Source: Pseudomonas alcaligenes (GTDB lineage: Bacteria; Pseudomonadota; Gammaproteobacteria; Pseudomonadales; Pseudomonadaceae). From it: a stretch of 64,000 nucleotides of DNA. Position numbers and translations under genes: made by a program. The DNA lies in NCBI RefSeq assembly GCF_014490745.1, contig NZ_LZEU01000001.1, positions 2,073,501-2,137,500 of the forward strand. Reading direction: 5' to 3'. This document shows, piece after piece, positions 29,013-38,314 of the stretch. Position 1 is the stretch's first letter, and every line of letters begins with the position of its first letter. The notes under the pieces are model-generated. The model made no database searches, had not been told where the DNA came from, and worked only from the letters and a program-made list of their open reading frames with translations.

Positions 29013-30597
29013 GCAGCTGTGTTCGCCGCAGGTGCTGCGGATTCTGGTGAACAAGGTGCACCAGCACCTCGGCCCGGATTTCTCCGGGCCGCGCCGTGCC
29101 GACCTGCTGCGGCGTTTGCGGCTCCTGGCCCATGAACTGGAAATTGTCGATCTGCCGGCCTGGCTGGAGGCGCTGGCCTTCGCCCAGTGGGATGCCGCCC
29201 AGGTACAGGCGCTGACCCCGGCATTCACCGTCGGCGAGACCTATTTTCGCCGCGATGCCGAAGCCCTCGCGTGGTTGCGCCAGCATCTGGGGCCGCTGCT
29301 GGCCCAGCGCCGAGCGGAGGGGCGCCAGCGCCTGCGTCTGTGGAGCGCGGCCTGCTGCACCGGTGAAGAGGCCTACAGCCTGCTGTTCCTGCTCGACGAG
29401 CTGCTGGGGGCGGATGCAGCCAACTGGAGCGTGGAGGTCTACGCCAGCGACCTCAACGAGGTCTTTCTGCACCGTGCCGAGCATGGCAGTTATGGGCAGA
29501 ACGCCTTTCGCCTCAATGACGAGGCCTTCCGCAGCTGCTACTTCCAGGCCGAGGAGCGCCAGTGGCGGGTCAGGCCGCAATGGCGCGGACGCATCCGTTT
29601 CCTGCGCCACAACCTGGTCGGCGATCCCTTGCCGTGCCCACAGCAGGGCCTGCATGGCTTCGATGTGATCCTCTGCCGCAATGTACTGATGTACTTCTCG
29701 CCGGAACGGGCCGGGGGTGTCTTGCGGCGTCTGCTGGCCTGCCTGGCTGGCGAAGGTGTGCTGCTGATCAGTGCGGTGGAGGCCAGCCTGGCGACCCAGG
29801 CGGGCCTCGCCGGCTTCTGGGCCGGCTGCAACTATGCGCTGCGGGCGGACGCTACCCGGCCCGCACGGTCTGCCCCGATGGAGTTGGCCATGGCCAGCCC
29901 GGCGGTGCAGGCCGCGCCACCGGCTCAGCCAGTTGCGACGAAAGCCCCGGAGCCGCGTCTGCGGCCGCCGCCGCAAGAGAGCCAGCGGCAGGCCGCCGAG
30001 CCCCAAGTCACTGCACTGGAGCCGGCCGCGCCGCTGTTCCAGGGCTGGCCGGTTCCGCCTGTCGCGGCCGCCTACCTGCCGCTCTGGCAGCGCGTAGTAC
30101 AGGCCCAGGCCCAAGGCCAGCCAACCCTGGTGCGGCAACTTCTGCTGGAGTACCTGGCGAGTGCCGCTCCCGGCCCGCTGCAGGCCCATCAGGTCTGCCT
30201 GCTGCTGGCGCGCAGCTGGGCCGATCAGCATGCCACTGGCGAGGCCGAGGAATGGCTGCGTCGAGCCCTGAGTCTGGAACCCTGTTCGGCGCCGAGCTAC
30301 TGGCTGCTGGCCCTGCTGGCGGAGCAGAACGGCACGTTGGCGGCGGCTCTGGTGTCGTTGCAGAAGGCACTCTACCTGGAGCCCGATTTCATCCTGGCGC
30401 ACTTTCATCAGGCCCGTCTGCTGCGCCTCCAGGGGCAGGAGGCGGCAGCGGCCAAGGCGCTGCAACTGTGCCGCGAGCTGCTCCGTGGCCAGCCTGGCGA
30501 TGCTGCGGTACCGCTGGGCGACGGCCTGAGCTGTGGCCAGCTGCAGCGCATCTGTGAACAGTTGCTGGAGGAGCGCGCGCCATGTTCGAACCCCTGA
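28999..30597 (+). CDS. cheR: CheR-type methyltransferase with C-terminal TPRs (WspC-like)
   Basis: A 532-residue protein. ATG 28999 matches the normal CheR start; the frame is open further upstream but there it overlaps the CheW gene. An N-terminal helical domain is followed by the SAM-binding domain (LWSAACCTGEEAYSLLFLLD and FDVILCRNVLMYF). After a Pro/Ala-rich linker (about 300-350), TPR-like repeats fill the C-terminus (EEWLRRALSLEPCSAPSYWL). CheR methylates glutamates of the receptor; the TPR extension is characteristic of WspC-type enzymes. It overlaps the next gene by 16 bases. Confidence 0.92.
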   Translation: MESVEQLCSPQVLRILVNKVHQHLGPDFSGPRRADLLRRLRLLAHELEIVDLPAWLEALAFAQWDAAQVQALTPAFTVGETYFRRDAEALAWLRQHLGPLLAQRRAEGRQRLRLWSAACCTGEEAYSLLFLLDELLGADAANWSVEVYASDLNEVFLHRAEHGSYGQNAFRLNDEAFRSCYFQAEERQWRVRPQWRGRIRFLRHNLVGDPLPCPQQGLHGFDVILCRNVLMYFSPERAGGVLRRLLACLAGEGVLLISAVEASLATQAGLAGFWAGCNYALRADATRPARSAPMELAMASPAVQAAPPAQPVATKAPEPRLRPPPQESQRQAAEPQVTALEPAAPLFQGWPVPPVAAAYLPLWQRVVQAQAQGQPTLVRQLLLEYLASAAPGPLQAHQVCLLLARSWADQHATGEAEEWLRRALSLEPCSAPSYWLLALLAEQNGTLAAALVSLQKALYLEPDFILAHFHQARLLRLQGQEAAAAKALQLCRELLRGQPGDAAVPLGDGLSCGQLQRICEQLLEERAPCSNP

Positions 30598-31193
30598 ACG
30601 ATGGTGGCGGCCGCTGGGCCGAGCTGCATGAGCGCCTGGCCGAGCTAGAGCGACGGATCGCGGCGGGCTTCGCGCCTTCGGCGGCGGAGCGCGAGGCACA
30701 ACTGCAGGCGCGCAGCCGTGAGTGGGCGCAGATGGAGCCGCAGGAGCACCCGGATGCCTGGCTGGAGGTGCTGTGCTTCAGCCTCGGCAGCGAGACCTAT
30801 GCGATCGAGGCCGGGCATGTCGCGGCGGTGCTGCCGCTACCGCAGTTCACCCCGTTGCCGGGCACGCCACCGTTCGTGCTGGGCATCGTCAGCGTGCGCG
30901 GGCACATCGTTTCCGTGCTGGATCTGCGGGTGCTGCTTGAGTTGCCGATGGTCGGCCTGTCGGACAAGAACTTCCTGGCGATCCTGCAGGGGCCTGAGAT
31001 GGAGTTCGCTGTGCTGATCGACCGGGTATTGGGCATCACGCGGATTTCCCGCGACAGCCTGCAGGGCGAGCTGGCCAACCTCAGCGGCGTGCGTGCGCGC
31101 TACCTGCTGGGGGTGACCCCCAACCAATGGACAGTGCTGGACGGGGCGCGCCTGCTGGGCGACTCCGCCTTGCGCATCGAGGCCGAAGACTAG
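30582..31193 (+). CDS. cheW: Second CheW-type coupling protein (WspD position)
   Basis: A 203-residue protein with an N-terminal charged helix (about 10-55, coiled coil likely) followed by a CheW domain (VLCFSLGSETYAIEAGHVAA, then GTPPFVLGIVSVRGHIVSVL). Two CheW proteins flanking CheR is exactly the wspB-wspC-wspD arrangement. The start lies inside the end of cheR. Confidence 0.9.
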   Translation: MFEPLNDGGGRWAELHERLAELERRIAAGFAPSAAEREAQLQARSREWAQMEPQEHPDAWLEVLCFSLGSETYAIEAGHVAAVLPLPQFTPLPGTPPFVLGIVSVRGHIVSVLDLRVLLELPMVGLSDKNFLAILQGPEMEFAVLIDRVLGITRISRDSLQGELANLSGVRARYLLGVTPNQWTVLDGARLLGDSALRIEAED

Positions 31194-31211
31194 CTTCACG
31201 GAGGAACAGGC

Positions 31212-31271
31212 ATGTCCGACCTGCCAGGCAGGCACCGCAGCAGCAACGGCCAGCGAGGCAAGGGCCCATGA
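31212..31271 (+). CDS. Possible 19-codon ORF coupled to the CheA gene
   Basis: ATG 31212 has a very good ribosome site (GGAGGAA, five bases upstream) and opens MSDLPGRHRSSNGQRGKGP, whose TGA overlaps the CheA start codon at 31268 (ATGA). The sequence is basic, with no recognisable family. It could be a translational coupler for the kinase gene, or an evolutionary remnant. Confidence 0.3.
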   Translation: MSDLPGRHRSSNGQRGKGP

Positions 31272-33466
31272 GTTTCGACAAGGAGGCCTTGCGCCAGCGC
31301 CTGCTGGCCAGCTTTCGCGGCGAGGCGGAGGAGCGCCTGGCGGTGCTGGCCGACGGCCTGGCCAACTGGCGCGAGAGCAGTGCCACGGGCGAATCCATCG
31401 AGTCGTTGTTCCGTGAGGTGCACAGCCTCAAGGGCGCATCCCGCGCCGCCGGTATCGCCGAGATCGAACGGGTCTGCCATGCCTGGGAAAGCCTGCTGGG
31501 AGCGGTACGCCGTGGCCTGCTGGCGCTGAATCCGCAGCTGGTCGAACTGTGCCGGCACGCGCTGCGGATGGTACAGGGGCTGCATGGCGGCCAGACCGTC
31601 AGCGGGGCCGAGCAGAGTCGGCTGATCGAGAGCCTGGAAGCCGCTGCGCAGGGCGAGGCCTTCAGCCTGCCGGAAGCGCCGGTGAGCATTGCCGAAGCGC
31701 CGCAGGATCCGACCACGGTCAGGGTTTCCACCGAGCGTCTGGACGTGCTGCTGTTCCAGAGCGAGTCGCTGCTGCAGCACAAGCTGGAGGCCCAGGCCCA
31801 CGCGCGCAGCCTGCAGGCCCATGTGGCCGCCTTCGAGCCGCAGCGGGCCAAGCGTCTGCTCAGCGGTGGAACGCTGAAGCAGCTACGCGACAACCTCGAC
31901 GAGCTGCCGCTGGCCGCCCGCGACAGCCTCAAGGGCGTGCTCGACTACCTCGACTGGAGCCTGGCCCAGCTCGACCGCCTGCATTTCAGCGCGGCCCGCC
32001 TGGAAAAATCAGGCCAGCACCTGGCGCTTGGCCTGGCGCAGCTGTCGGAAACCCTGTTCAACGAACTGCAGGCGGTGCTGCTGCTGTCCGGCAGCAGCCT
32101 GATGGAAGGCCTGCCGGCGATGGTGCAAGACATCGCCAGCCAGGCCGGCAAGCGCGCCGAGCTGCAGATCCGCGGCGAGAGCCTGCAGGTCGACAAGCGC
32201 ATCCTCGACGAGCTGCGCACGGTGCTCACCCATCTGCTGCGCAATGCCATCGACCATGGCCTGGAAACCCCGGAGCAGCGCAGCCAGCTTGGCAAGGATG
32301 CGGTCGGGCGGCTACAGATCGAATTGATCCAGGAATCGGCGGATCGCTTCGAGCTACGGGTCAGCGACGATGGCAGCGGTATCGATGTCGCCCGCCTGAA
32401 GGAGCGCGCCCAGGCCAGCGGGCTGCTCAGCCCGAGCCAGGCGCAGGGCATGACGGACAGCGAGGCGCTGGCGCTGATCTTCGCTTCCGGCCTGTCCACC
32501 AGCGCGATCATCACCGACCTGTCCGGGCGCGGGCTGGGCATGGCGATTGTCCAGGAGGTGGTTGAGCGGCTCGGCGGGCGTATCGACCTGGAATCGCAGC
32601 TGGGCAGCGGCACCTGTTTCCACCTGCACCTGCCGTTGAGCCTGTCGACCTTCCGCGCGGTGATCGTGCGCAATGCCGAGCGGGTATTCGCCATCCCGGC
32701 GCTGGCCGTCGAACGCTGCCTGCGGGTGCCGCTGGGCGCGGTGAAGAACCTGGAGAACCGTCCCACGCTGAGCCTGGGGGACGCGGTGCTGCCCGTGTGG
32801 ACGCTGGCCGAGGTACTCGGCCTGGCCCAGCTCGCCGGCGCTGCCGAGGACATCACCCTGGTGGTACTCAAGGTGCGCGGCGAGCGTTTCGCCCTGCTGG
32901 TCGAGGAGCTGCTTGGCGACCAGGAAATCATCGTCAAAGGCCTTGGCCGGCAGCTGCTGCGGGTGCGTAACCTGCTGGGCGCGACGCTGCTGGGCGATGG
33001 CCAGCTGGTACCTATTCTGCGCCCGGCCGATCTCTACCGCAGCGCCCTGGAAAGCACCGGCAGCGGCCTGAGCCGGAGCGCCCAGGGCCTCGCGGAAAAG
33101 GCCCAGCAGCGGGTGCTGATCGCCGAGGACTCGTTCACCTCGCGGGGCCTGCTGAAGGCCATTCTCGAGGGCGCCGGTTACCAGGTCGCCACTGCCAACG
33201 ACGGCCTGGAAGCCTGGAATGCCCTGAAGCAGGGGCAGTTCGATCTGCTGGTATCCGATGTGGAAATGCCGCGTCTGGACGGTTTCACCCTGACCAGCCG
33301 GATTCGCGCCGATGGCGAGTTGCTGAGCCTGCCGGTGGTGCTGGTGACCGCCCTGCACTCGGCGGAGGATCGCGCGCGCGGCCTGGAGGCCGGCGCCAAT
33401 GCCTATCTGGTCAAGAGCGGTTTCGAGCAGGACAGCCTGCTCGATGCGATTCGCCGCTTGATATGA
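31268..33466 (+). CDS. cheA: CheA-type hybrid histidine kinase with C-terminal receiver (WspE-like)
   Basis: A 732-residue hybrid kinase. Hpt domain with the phospho-accepting His52 in EVHSLKGASRAAG; a helical dimerisation region; the ATPase domain with LTHLLRNAIDHGLETPEQR, GSGID and GRGLGMAIV; a CheW-like regulatory domain (FRAVIVRNAERVFAIPALAV); and a C-terminal receiver with Asp664 in SDVEMPRLDG. This order is that of WspE. ATG 31268 is chosen because the family begins just ahead of the Hpt helix. Its receiver and the receivers of CheB and the last operon protein are the likely phosphate targets. Confidence 0.95.
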   Translation: MSFDKEALRQRLLASFRGEAEERLAVLADGLANWRESSATGESIESLFREVHSLKGASRAAGIAEIERVCHAWESLLGAVRRGLLALNPQLVELCRHALRMVQGLHGGQTVSGAEQSRLIESLEAAAQGEAFSLPEAPVSIAEAPQDPTTVRVSTERLDVLLFQSESLLQHKLEAQAHARSLQAHVAAFEPQRAKRLLSGGTLKQLRDNLDELPLAARDSLKGVLDYLDWSLAQLDRLHFSAARLEKSGQHLALGLAQLSETLFNELQAVLLLSGSSLMEGLPAMVQDIASQAGKRAELQIRGESLQVDKRILDELRTVLTHLLRNAIDHGLETPEQRSQLGKDAVGRLQIELIQESADRFELRVSDDGSGIDVARLKERAQASGLLSPSQAQGMTDSEALALIFASGLSTSAIITDLSGRGLGMAIVQEVVERLGGRIDLESQLGSGTCFHLHLPLSLSTFRAVIVRNAERVFAIPALAVERCLRVPLGAVKNLENRPTLSLGDAVLPVWTLAEVLGLAQLAGAAEDITLVVLKVRGERFALLVEELLGDQEIIVKGLGRQLLRVRNLLGATLLGDGQLVPILRPADLYRSALESTGSGLSRSAQGLAEKAQQRVLIAEDSFTSRGLLKAILEGAGYQVATANDGLEAWNALKQGQFDLLVSDVEMPRLDGFTLTSRIRADGELLSLPVVLVTALHSAEDRARGLEAGANAYLVKSGFEQDSLLDAIRRLI

Positions 33467-33556
33467 AGGTTCACGGCCCCCGGCCGTATGCCGGGGCGAC
33501 AGGAGAGGGAAGCGGGCGGCGTTCAGCCATGAGCGGCGCTCCCGGGGGAGGCGCTG

Positions 33557-34624
33557 ATGCGTGTGCTGATAGTCGATGATTCGGTGGTGACCCGCATGCT
33601 GCTGCGTTCGGTGCTGGAGAACGAGGGCTACCAGGTGGAAGAGGCTGGCAGCGGTGAGCAGGCCCTGCAGGTGTTGCAGGACTTCCTGCCGGACATCGTC
33701 ACCATGGATGTGCATATGCCGGGCATGGATGGTTACGAAACCACCGAGCGGATTCTCGAACGCCATGCGCTGCCGGTGGTGGTGCTGACGGCCAGCGCCA
33801 ACCCCCACGATTCGGCCACGGCCATGCGCGCCCTGTCTGCCGGCGCGCTGGCGGTGCTGGACAAACCCACCGGGCCGGCGGCCGAGGATTTCGACGAGCG
33901 CATGGCGGAGCTGCTGCGCACCCTGCGCAGCATGGTGCAGGTGAAGATCGTGCGACGTCAGCTGCCGGTTGTGGACAGTGCCCAGCCGGCCCATGCCGAG
34001 CCGGTGCGCTTGGGCGCCAGCGGCTTTGCCCCGCAGCTGGTGGCGATTGCCGCCTCGGCCGGCGGGCCACCGGCGGTCAAGGCCATCCTGCAGGGGCTGC
34101 GGTTGCCCCAGCCCTGGCCGCTGGTACTGGTGCAGCACATCGCTCCGGGCTTTCTGCCGAGCTTCCGCGACTGGCTGGCGAGCCTGTCGCCGTTGCCGGT
34201 GTGCATCGCCGAGGACGGCCAGGCGCTGGCGCCGGGCCATCTCTACCTGGCGCCGGACGGCTGTCACCTGGGCTTTGCGGCCAATCGCCATGTGCGACTG
34301 GACGACGGCCCGCCGGAGGAACATATCCGCCCTGCGGCCAATCACCTGTTCCGCACGGTGGCCAAGTACTTCGGCCGGCAGGCGGTGGCCATCCAGCTGT
34401 CCGGCATGGGCCGCGATGGCGCGCAGGGCATGCTGGAACTGAGCCGGGCCGGCTGTCAGACCCTGGTGCAGGAGCCGGGCAGTGCGCTGATCGACTCGAT
34501 GCCCAAGGCGGTGATTGCCCTGCAGGCAGCCAGCCAGGTGCTGACCCCCGAAGACATCGCGACCTATCTCAACACCCTGGCCGAGCAGGTGACGGCCAGA
34601 ACTGTCAAGGAACGGGGGGACTGA
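33557..34624 (+). CDS. cheB: CheB-type receptor methylesterase with receiver (WspF-like)
   Basis: A 355-residue protein: receiver domain with Asp51 in TMDVHMPGMDG, linker, and a methylesterase domain with the catalytic residues Ser167 (AASAGGP), His194 (VQHIAPGF) and Asp287 (GMGRDGA). It demethylates the chemoreceptor when phosphorylated and so resets the system. ATG 33557 follows GGGGGAGG. The 90 bp before it contain a strong hairpin (CCCCGGC / GCCGGGG), which may lower its expression relative to cheA. The next gene starts 3 bp after its stop. Confidence 0.95.
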   Translation: MRVLIVDDSVVTRMLLRSVLENEGYQVEEAGSGEQALQVLQDFLPDIVTMDVHMPGMDGYETTERILERHALPVVVLTASANPHDSATAMRALSAGALAVLDKPTGPAAEDFDERMAELLRTLRSMVQVKIVRRQLPVVDSAQPAHAEPVRLGASGFAPQLVAIAASAGGPPAVKAILQGLRLPQPWPLVLVQHIAPGFLPSFRDWLASLSPLPVCIAEDGQALAPGHLYLAPDGCHLGFAANRHVRLDDGPPEEHIRPAANHLFRTVAKYFGRQAVAIQLSGMGRDGAQGMLELSRAGCQTLVQEPGSALIDSMPKAVIALQAASQVLTPEDIATYLNTLAEQVTARTVKERGD

Positions 34625-34627
34625 GCC

Positions 34628-37600
34628 ATGTATGCGAATGCCGAAATCCTCGTCGTCGAAGACAGCCCGACCCAGGCCACCGAACTGCAGTACATGCTCG
34701 AGTCGGTCGGTTGCAAGGTGCGGGTGGCACGCAACGGCCTGGAGGCGCTGGCGCGCATCGCCGAGCGACGGCCGACCATCGTCATCAGCGATATCGTGAT
34801 GCCGGAAATGGACGGCTACCAGCTCTGCCGCCAGCTCAAGAGCGCGGCGCAGACCCAGGATATCCCGGTGATCCTGGTGACCTCCCTGGCGGATGCCCGC
34901 GACGTAGTGCACGGCCTGGCGTCCGGGGCGGACAACTTCATCGTCAAGCCGTTCGACGAGAAGTACCTGATGTCGCGCATCCGTTACTTCCTGGTCAACC
35001 TCGAGCTGCGCACCCACGAGCGGGTGCAGATGGGGGTGGAGGTGGTGCTCGAGGGCGAGCGCCACTTCATCACCGCTAGCCGCCAGCAGATTCTCGATCT
35101 GCTGATCTCCACCTACGAGCAGGGCGTGCGTCTCAATCACGAGCTGCAGGTCAAGCACGACGAGCTGGCGCGCAGCAATTCGCTGCTCAACTGCCTGTTC
35201 CACTTCACCTCCGGGCTGACCGACGCCAAGAGCGAGCAGCATGTGATCGACGCGGCGCTGCGCCGCATCCTCGAGTTTCCCGATGCGGTGAGCGCCTGGC
35301 TGCTGATGGGCGATGCCAGCCGTGCCGGCGAGCAGGCACAGGTGGCCGGGGCCCGCGGCCAGGGGCACTCGCTGCAGCAGTTGCAGGCCTGTGCCAGCCG
35401 CTGCCCCTGCCGGCATGCCTGGCTGCACGACAAGCTGAGCATGCCCAGCAACATCCCTGGCTGTCCGGCGCTGACCGGGGAGGCGGGCGAGGGCACCCAT
35501 GCCAGCATCCCGCTGCTGCTCGGCGGCGAGATCATCGGCATGCTCAATGTGGTGCAGAGCGGGGCGCGGGCCTGGTCTGAGGAATTACTGACCGCCTTGG
35601 CCTCGATAGGCCGGCAGCTGGCGATGGCGCTGGGACGGGTGCGCCTGTTCGAGAGCATGGAACAGCTGGTGGCGCAGCGCACCGAGGCCCTGGCGCAGAG
35701 CGAGGGCCTGCTGCGCAAGATTCTCGACAGCTTGCCGGTGGGCGTGCTGGTCACCGACCAGCAGGGCCGCCTGATCATGAGCAACCCGGAAAGCAGCACC
35801 ATCTGGGGCGGCGCCCATCCGGTCGGCGACGAGGCACCGAACCGCTACCGCGGCTGGTGGGCCGACAGCGGCGAGCCGATCGAGCGCGATAGCTGGTCTA
35901 TGATACGCGTGCTGCAGCAGGGGCGCGGCGCGCGCAACGAAGTCATCGATATCCAGACCTTCAAGGACGAGCACAAGACCATCCTCAACTCGGCGGTGCC
36001 TTACCACGATGCCAGCAACGTGGCGCAGGGCGCCATCGTGGTGATGCAGGACATCACCGAGCAACGCCGCCGCGACCTCGAGATCCGTCTGCGCACTCGG
36101 GCGGTGGAGGCCAGCGTGAACGCGGTGGTGATCACCGACAACCAGCAGGACGACCAGCCAATCGTCTACGTGAATCCGGCCTTCGAGCGCATCACCGGCT
36201 ATTCGTCGGCCGAGGTGATGGGGCGCAACTGCCGCTTCCTGCAGGGCAACAAGGTCAACCAACCCGAGCTGCGCAGCATCCGCTGGGCCCTGCAGAACGG
36301 CGAGGAGGGCAGCGCCCAGCTGCGCAACTACCGCAAGGATGGCTCGGAGTTCTGGAACGACCTGACGGTGACGCCGGTGGTCAACGACCGCGGCAAGATC
36401 AGTCATTTCGTCGGCATCCTCCACGACATCACCGAGGGCAAACGCTACCAGGAAGAGCTCGAGCACCAGGCCAACCACGACAGCCTGACCGGCCTGCCGA
36501 ACCGCAACCTGTTCAACGACCGCATCGGCCAGGCCATCGCCTTTGCCGCCCGCAGCGGTGGGCAGTTCACCCTGGCGATCATGGATATCGACCGCTTCAA
36601 GGTGGTCAACGACAGCCTCGGCCATGGCGCCGGCGACCAGTTGCTGGTGCAGGTGGCCAGCCGCCTGCAGGCCAGCGCCCGCGAGGTCGACACGGTAGCC
36701 CGCCTGGGTGGCGACGAGTTCATCATCCTGCTGGTCGAGACCGAGCAGATCGGCGAGCAGGTGAGCAGGCTGGAGCGCCTGAAACAGAGCATCGCCATGC
36801 CGGTGCTGCTCGGTGAGCAGGAAGTGGCGCTCAGCTGCAGCATCGGTTTCTGCTGCTTCCCCGGCGATGGCCGCGACGCCAGCACCCTGCTGCGCAACGC
36901 CGATACGGCGATGTACCAGGCCAAGCACCAGGGGCGTAACCGTATCTGCGCTTTCATGCCGGAAATGAACGAACAGGTGCAGAAGCGCCTGTCGATCGAG
37001 CTGGAGACACGCCTGGCTTTGCAGAACCACGAGTTTCTGGTGGTCTACCAGCCCCAGCTCGACCTGCACAACGGCCAGCTGTGCGGCTTCGAGGCGCTGG
37101 TGCGCTGGAACCGCCAGGGCAGCATGGTGCAGCCCGGCGACTTCATCCCGCTGGCCGAGGAGACCGGCTGGATCGTCGGTATCGACTTCTACGTGTTCGA
37201 TGTGGTGTGCAAGCAGCTGGCCATCTGGCACGAGTCGTTCAACCAGGGGCTGAGCGTGGCGGTCAACTTCTCCGCCATCAGCTTCGCCGAGGCCAACTTT
37301 GCCGAGCGCATCCTCAGCGCGCTCAAGGCCCATGGCATTCCGGCCGCCTGGATCAAGCTGGAACTGACCGAAACCATCATGATGACCAATGCCGACGATG
37401 CCCTGGCCAAGATGGAGGCCCTTTGCGCCCAGGGCATCCGCTTCTCCATCGACGACTTCGGTACCGGCTATTCCTCGCTGGGCTACCTCAAGCGCTTCCC
37501 CTTCAGCCAGCTGAAGATCGACCGCAGCTTCGTCATGGGGGTGCTCAGCGAACCGGACAGCGCCTCGCTGACCCGTTCGATGATCTCCATCGGACACAAC

Positions 37601-38197
37601 CTGGGGATCAAGGTCATCGCCGAAGGGGTAGAGCAGGTCGAACAGCTCAGCTTCCTGCGCGCCGCCGGCTGCGACGAGCTGCAAGGTTACTACTACTCGC
37701 CGCCCTTGCCACCGCAGGCCTGCCGGCAGTTCCTGCAGCCCGGCGCGACGCTGTCGCTGCCGGAAAACCTGTTCGACGGCGAGGCGCGCAACCTGCTGCT
37801 GGTCGACGCCTCGGCGCAGCGCCTGGACGAGCTGCAACGGGTGCTGCGCCTGGAGAATTACCAGATACTCAGCGCCACCAGTGGCGAGCAGGCCTTGCAG
37901 TTGATGGCCGGCAGCGCAGTGGACGTGGTGCTCAGCGACCTGCACCTGGCCGACATGAGCGGCGTGGAGTTCCTGCGCCGGGTCAAGAGCATCCACCCGG
38001 AAGCGATGCGCATGGCGCTGTGCGACGCCGGCGAGGTGGGCGGCCTGCTCAAGGCAGCCAACGAAGGCGTGGTATACCGCTTCATCACCCGCGCCTGGGT
38101 GGCGGAAGACGTGCGCTACCAGGTGCGCGAGGCATTCCAGCAGCGCGAGCTGTACCGCGAAAACCGCCGCCTGCGCCAGCAGCAGGGCCTGGCGTAG
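34628..38197 (+). CDS. Multidomain c-di-GMP signalling protein: REC-GAF-PAS-LOV-like-GGDEF-EAL-REC
   Basis: A 1189-residue protein that closes the chemosensory operon where wspR would be. Visible order: receiver (Asp55 in SDIVMPEMDG); coiled coil; GAF-like domain with a Cys cluster (CASRCPCRHAW); PAS; a LOV-like PAS with GRNCRFLQ (Cys535) and NYRKDGSEFWN, but Leu598 where LOV domains have Gln; GGDEF intact (694-698) with the inhibitory I-site REVD five residues before it; EAL intact (822-824) with DDFGTGYSSL; and a second receiver (Asp1104) that lacks the usual acidic pair and Lys. Both cyclase and phosphodiesterase could be active. Input from CheA phosphate and possibly blue light is inferred. 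Confidence 0.93.
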   Translation: MYANAEILVVEDSPTQATELQYMLESVGCKVRVARNGLEALARIAERRPTIVISDIVMPEMDGYQLCRQLKSAAQTQDIPVILVTSLADARDVVHGLASGADNFIVKPFDEKYLMSRIRYFLVNLELRTHERVQMGVEVVLEGERHFITASRQQILDLLISTYEQGVRLNHELQVKHDELARSNSLLNCLFHFTSGLTDAKSEQHVIDAALRRILEFPDAVSAWLLMGDASRAGEQAQVAGARGQGHSLQQLQACASRCPCRHAWLHDKLSMPSNIPGCPALTGEAGEGTHASIPLLLGGEIIGMLNVVQSGARAWSEELLTALASIGRQLAMALGRVRLFESMEQLVAQRTEALAQSEGLLRKILDSLPVGVLVTDQQGRLIMSNPESSTIWGGAHPVGDEAPNRYRGWWADSGEPIERDSWSMIRVLQQGRGARNEVIDIQTFKDEHKTILNSAVPYHDASNVAQGAIVVMQDITEQRRRDLEIRLRTRAVEASVNAVVITDNQQDDQPIVYVNPAFERITGYSSAEVMGRNCRFLQGNKVNQPELRSIRWALQNGEEGSAQLRNYRKDGSEFWNDLTVTPVVNDRGKISHFVGILHDITEGKRYQEELEHQANHDSLTGLPNRNLFNDRIGQAIAFAARSGGQFTLAIMDIDRFKVVNDSLGHGAGDQLLVQVASRLQASAREVDTVARLGGDEFIILLVETEQIGEQVSRLERLKQSIAMPVLLGEQEVALSCSIGFCCFPGDGRDASTLLRNADTAMYQAKHQGRNRICAFMPEMNEQVQKRLSIELETRLALQNHEFLVVYQPQLDLHNGQLCGFEALVRWNRQGSMVQPGDFIPLAEETGWIVGIDFYVFDVVCKQLAIWHESFNQGLSVAVNFSAISFAEANFAERILSALKAHGIPAAWIKLELTETIMMTNADDALAKMEALCAQGIRFSIDDFGTGYSSLGYLKRFPFSQLKIDRSFVMGVLSEPDSASLTRSMISIGHNLGIKVIAEGVEQVEQLSFLRAAGCDELQGYYYSPPLPPQACRQFLQPGATLSLPENLFDGEARNLLLVDASAQRLDELQRVLRLENYQILSATSGEQALQLMAGSAVDVVLSDLHLADMSGVEFLRRVKSIHPEAMRMALCDAGEVGGLLKAANEGVVYRFITRAWVAEDVRYQVREAFQQRELYRENRRLRQQQGLA

Positions 38198-38314
38198 GGC
38201 GGCGCCACGACCATTCATGCGCCGCCGGGGGCTTGCCGGCGCAGCGCGGATGCAATTTGCCCGGTGCTCCGCTAGGATTAGCCACTTCCGCAATCCCAGT
38301 CGCGACGGTTTTTC

